Positions 41,201 to 47,200 of a stretch of 64,000 bases of DNA are shown in pieces; positions within the stretch are counted from its first letter, which is position 1, and each line of letters starts with the position of its first letter. Location of the stretch: NCBI GenBank assembly GCA_036245525.1, contig BTPG01000001.1, forward strand, positions 222,654,889 to 222,718,888, given 5' to 3'. Origin of the DNA: Semisulcospira habei (Eukaryota > Mollusca > Gastropoda > Semisulcospiridae). The notes under the pieces were generated by a model, which searched no databases, was not told where the DNA came from, and worked only from the letters and a program-made list of their open reading frames with translations. Both the position numbers and the translations under genes were made by a program.

Positions 41201-44200
41201 CTCTACATGCTGCAAATTAAACAGGCACTACCCTTAACCTACTGACGTGTTAGGTCCATTTCTTGTGACTTGTTTATGGTGCTTCTGACTATTATATTGT
41301 ATTGTCAATCCTGTTTTTTAAACAATCCAGACCCAAAAGGTGACTGCCAAGCGTGTAAAATCCGCTGGGTACTTCTCTGTTTTTTTAAAGACTGATTTAC
41401 ACCTTGTCAAGTGTTTGGCAAACTAATCTTCTGTAACCCTTAAACTAATCTGCTTTGCACCTAATTCTCTGGTGCTCGCTGATGTGTACTGCCATTCCAA
41501 ATCTAAGTCTCGCATTGGTTTAAGTAACATAGTGATAACAATAGTTATCGATAAGTAATTGAAAAGAAAAAGAAAGGTTAACCCCCATGTGCATGCAGGG
41601 GGGTTAACCCCTTCACTGCTGAGAAAAACTGAACACAACCTGACTTCAAGAGACAGATCCTCATGAGTCCCTGCAGTAGCAGGGGCTGTCTCTTGATGAA
41701 ACCAATTTGTATCCCTATTCCTTGGAGGTTTGTGGCTTTGGTTCTTTGAAAGATCAAAAATTTCAAAAACAAAATACACATGCAGTGGCAGGGAAGAAGT
41801 TGATGTACAATTTATTATCCCCTGTCCCCAAGGTTTTCCTGTGTTACTTCCTCTGATTTCCAGGTTGATTTTCACGCCCTGTCAAGACTGTAGCGGTGAA
41901 TACCTCCTGAAGCTTCTACTTGTTGAGGATCCTGTGTCTGGTATTCCCCCGCTCACTGCCACTGCCACCATTACTGCTACCGTCACTCCCACAAATGACG
42001 CACCAGTCGCGTTTGCCTTCCACAGTGGCACAGATCTTGTGGCGGCCGATCCTTCTGCTGATATTGTGGTGGGTTTATGCCTTGTGGAAATCACACTTTT
42101 GTTTTTGGACTTGCTGTAAACAACATGCTTGTCACAAAAGTAAATAATGACAGTTTTGACCCATTCAGCCCTGACGCACTACAGCAGTGATGGGTTGACC
42201 ATGATAATTCAAGGGTACTGCCAGATTAGCTTGACACCTGACGGCGCCAAGCTAATCTGGCACTGCCCTTGAATTATCATGGTCGATCCATCTCCTGCAA
42301 CAGGTGCATAGTCAATAGATGACACCTCCCAAATTTGGGAAATAGGTGCGCCGAGCTGAATGAGTTAAAAATGATGTTTGCTTCGTAATGAAACACTGAT
42401 GTATTTTTAATTTATTCAAGTTACAGATCAGCCGCAGTATGTCCGGGGAGCCAGAACATCAGACAGCATTATTTGCAATCACATTATTTTTAGTGATGAA
42501 TTAACATAGACTTGTAAAACAAAAAGACTTGAAAAAATTCCTTTAGCCTTAGCTGGCCTGCATAATTATAGCTGTGTATGGGCCAGCTAAGGCAGCCACA
42601 AACTGAGGACCTTTTGCTCACCATACATTCCTGTGTGAGCCAGAAACCTGCGTGCATTAAATCAGATACTGCATTGTGCTGCAGTGCATAATACTGAATC
42701 TGACCTTGGCAGCAGTGATAAATATCCTCCTGTCATATTGGTTCCTTATGACATTGATCCACTCAGATACAAAACTGCATTTTTTCTTTTTCCCCGCAGA
42801 TTTTGCTGGAGCAGAATCGTGTGAATGAGAGTGATGTTGCCTCTTACACATTTGTGATGGGAGCTTACGACACTGACTTGACCGATACTCTGACCTTGAC
42901 AGTGGAGGGGGCATCTTATGGTATGCTGACATCAGGCATGGAAAATGACACTGTGCCAAACTGCAGTTCATCTGCAGATATCCAGGTAGATATCCTTTGG
43001 CTCTGGTATTACATTTTGTCGAGGCGATTCCTGCAGATATCACTTCGACGTAAAGAGCAGGCATGGGAATTGTGCGCGAAATCCGTGAAATTCCGCGGGG
43101 AAAAAGAAATCGTCCACGAAATTAAAAAGACGTTTCCGCGAAAAACCATTGTCGGTAGCAAAACAAGGAAAGCACCAGTTTTATTCCACGACAGAACATG
43201 ACGCGGCAGGCTGTGTCCGTGGCCTGCCTGAGTGCATGCTGCACTCAGAACTTGGGCGGGCAGACCCAAGGTGCCCCGTCAATTCCCCCCCACCCCCCCA
43301 CTGTTTGATTTTTCGGCGCCGAGAAGCAAGCAAAGCCAGAAGCAAGGAAGGACCGTCGCCTACCCCCCCCCCTCCCCTCCCTCTCCCACTGTTTGATTTT
43401 GCGGCGCACAGAAGTAAGCAAGGTCCGTCGCCTAGGCATTACCTTTGAACTATATCTTCAATCCATCTTTCATATTTCATGCATTTTGATGAAGATTGGC
43501 TGACATCAGTCGAAAACTTTGAGTATTCTACATTGAGTGATGTTTTCTTTTTTTACTCTAGGATGGTTCAGTCCCTTGCTACAACATGACTCTTCCTCAT
43601 ACAGCCAGCAGTCTGTCATGGCGTTACCACACTCTCACCTACCAACCAAACGTCAATTTCTATGGTTATGACACAGTTCAGTTTGTTGCTACGGATGATG
43701 GAGGGTTGGGGTCATTTGTGCTGACAGTCAAATTTGCAGTCATGGAACGACCTTGCTTAAATGAAGGAGAGTGCCAATGTAAGTGTATAATTTTCTTCAG
43801 TTGACTTTTTCATTCCTGAAAGTTGACAACTGGGACACAGGTGTACCGTTCATTAGAAGTGCCAGTTTGCAAACATTGTAGCATTTGTAAAATGAAAATA
43901 GGAGGGTAGTATTGAATGCTACTATTAACTCACACGGAGCAGGCTTACACCTTCTAAGTCTGCATCAGTTACGCTGGCTGCTACAGCAGACATCAGCCGC
44001 TGCTGGCTAGCGCACGGCTGTCTGTAGACCAACTGCAACTGACATTAACCCAAGATTCTTTTGCTTGTTGGGACCATACGTAGACAAACCTGTATTTTGT
44101 CTTCTCACAGGAAAAACAATGCTACACAGGCTATATCAGACAAAAATCCTTTGCCACTTATTACAACTGATGCAAAAGATCTTTGGGATGATATCAGCCA

Positions 44201-47200
44201 CTGTTGGCCCACGCACTCGTGCGCGGGCCAACTGCGGCTGATGTCAACCCTAGGACTTGTTGCTGAGGCTAACCTGTATTTTACTCCCTTTCTCCTCACA
44301 CAGCAAAAGACTCCTCCTACACATGTTACGACACACGCCGAGCGGACTCTTTTGACACCTACTACCTCTGCAACTGTTCTGCGGGCTTCCACGGCCTCCA
44401 CTGCGACGACAACTTCAACGAGTGCTACTCCAACCCATGCTCCTGGCCCCTCGTCTGCTACGATCGCGTAAACAGTTACGAGTGTGCGTGCCCTGAAGAC
44501 GATCCTGATTGCGACGGACTAGAGGGCTGGATGATAGCGGTGATTGTGCTGGCCTGCGTGCTAGCTGTGGTGGTAGTGCTGCTTGGAGTCTACATTTGGG
44601 CCGTTAGAACTGGGTGAGTTTGTAGTTTTGTTTAATTAATTACTTATTCTGTGGGCTTAATTCACAAGGGGGTTAACTCAGTCGAGATGTGCTGCTTCGA
44701 GATGTGTGTACAAAGGCTGTGTATCCGAATGCAGCATGTCTCAAATGCATGATATTTGCTGTTTGGCTCTGGTAGTCTCTTGAACAAAATGTTACGACTT
44801 GGGGCTATGGCAGATGTGGCAGATCAGCCATCATGACATAAGGGTACTGCTATACTAGCATGGTACGCTGTTGGTTTTTGTTTTGTTTTGTTTTGCAACT
44901 TGTGATGTACTACTGAATACATAACTTCCTCCATTGTCTTGTATGTCAGAATTTCATTTCACTGAAAGCTAACAAAATAACCAACACTGATATGGTCTGG
45001 CTTTCATGTTGAGCCTGCACCTGTTGACTTCTCCAGGGCTCTCAATCAGTTCCTTACATTAGCAAGAAGTATAGTTTCTCATGAGCCCCTGCTGTCGATT
45101 TCTCCTGGGCTCTAAACCAGTTCCTTACATTAGCAAGAAGCATAGATTCTCATGAGCCCCTGCAGTCGCAGGGGCTCGTGAGAATCTATCCTTCTTGCTG
45201 GACTGCGGCCCCTAAAAGTGGAGCTCTCAGAGCATATGTCAGCATTTGCTTTGAATATGCTTTGAATTTTAATCTGACTTCAGTTGTACTTGCATGTTTA
45301 ATTCATTTTCACTGAATCTAAATCTGAAATTTGATGCGTGATGAAATCTTATGTCTGACAGACGCATTAAGTGGTCGTTGTTCAGCAACAAGAAGCGGCC
45401 GGGGTCGGCTGATAGTCAAAGCAGCTTCAGTTCCAGCGACGTCCCACCTACCCCGCCTGCTGACTATCAGTTCACCAACCAAGCCTTTGAGGATGTGAGT
45501 GCATGTTTTTTTCTGCAAGTTTTATTGAAAGAAAATACGGAATAAATGGGTGCTGGTCTGTGCACAAATAGACACATGAAAGATGGAAAAGATATAATAA
45601 TAAAAATTATAATAATAAAATGATAATGAAATGGACATGGTCAAACACTACTTTTTTTTAGCTGAAGCATCTGTCAAGATTGTGACTTTCACATTCGTTG
45701 CCAAGACTCTAACATTTGCAAGTCTTGTTTACAAGTCCGTAGAAATGGATCGGTCTAGCATTGCTCAAGGGTAGTGCATAATAGCTTGTTGCATAGAGCC
45801 ATTCAAGTCCACAATCACAGGTCAGCCTCAGTACTATGCACATCAGAATATCGTGAAATTGGATATAAGGCAGTCAGGTATGTTAAAGTTGATATCCAAT
45901 GAGTAAAAATTCCTCGGGCCAAACTCAGCCTTAGCTGGCCTGATGTGGATAGCTGTGCTGCAGGCCAGATAATGCTGAAGTCAGACAGAGTACTTTTTGT
46001 CTGGTTGTTTTTCTTTCACATGCCTGCATAAGTTTAGCACCACATTAATGAGAATGCCAATGATGTGGTGCAACTTTATGGCTCCAAGGTGTCATGATAT
46101 TATGAGGCTGACCTGGTCGTTACTGTTGTCCAGATTGATTACAACCTACCAACAAAGGGCGGCGCGCCGCTCTTTTCCATGAGCACCACCCCTAATCTCC
46201 CTCCAGTCCTGCACACTCTTGACATGAACATGAAACGGCCGTCCATGGATCGTCGTTTCTCCTCTGATCTTCCTTCATCTTCTGGTAGTCAAACTTCCAT
46301 GCCCTTCAGTGTTGACTCGCCGTACAACTACAGCGTAGATCACATGTACCGACCCATCTCACAGGTAGGTCTTCAAATTGTGCTGCCGAACTGCATCCAG
46401 AAATAAACTGACTGTCGAGAGTGTCAAATGCAATGAAACAGTATTTTGGATTGGTTAGCTCTTTTGCCAGTTTCTGCTTTTGGTAAATATAGAGCTTAAG
46501 CCCCTTGTGTATGCAGGCACTGGTCCTGTAATCAAGACCAGCGCCTGCATGCACAAAGGGGTTAAGCTCTATTTAAATCAGTTTTTAATGAGACTTCAGT
46601 GAATTTTCAGAGCTTTTAAATATACCACCTTGTGGTAAATTACAAGATCATATCAGTTTAACTATGAGTGCACAACCATTTGTAATAACTGAAGAAGGAC
46701 AAATTATTGGCGGATAACTGATCTTGTTGCCATCCCTATGTCACATTACCAATCTCTTTAGCGTAAACTGTGCCTCATGACAGAGCTACAAAAACCCTTG
46801 CAGCGACAAATGGTGGACTTTTTGTAGTCCTCTTTCTGGCGCAACTTGGACGTCAGTTTTGTTCTATAAAAGATCACCAAACATTCTGAAGTACAAAGTT
46901 ACTTAGTGTTGTTCGAAACAACAGGCACACTACTGGATTGATTGATTGATTGTACATTGCTTAACGTCCTGACAGCAACAAGGCTTTCTCAGGACATGCC
47001 TGCACTGCTTCTGAAAAAAAAACAAAAAAAAAAAACCAACAGAATATTGAATGTATGTCGCCAGCCGGTCCAATACGTTAAATAAACCTGCGCCATGGGG
47101 CCTAAATAAAGCTAAGACCATTTAGCAACGCACATCCAATATCAAGAGCTACAGGCAGTGCAGACAGTTGGGAGAGTTTTAAAAAGGCAAATACAGGTGA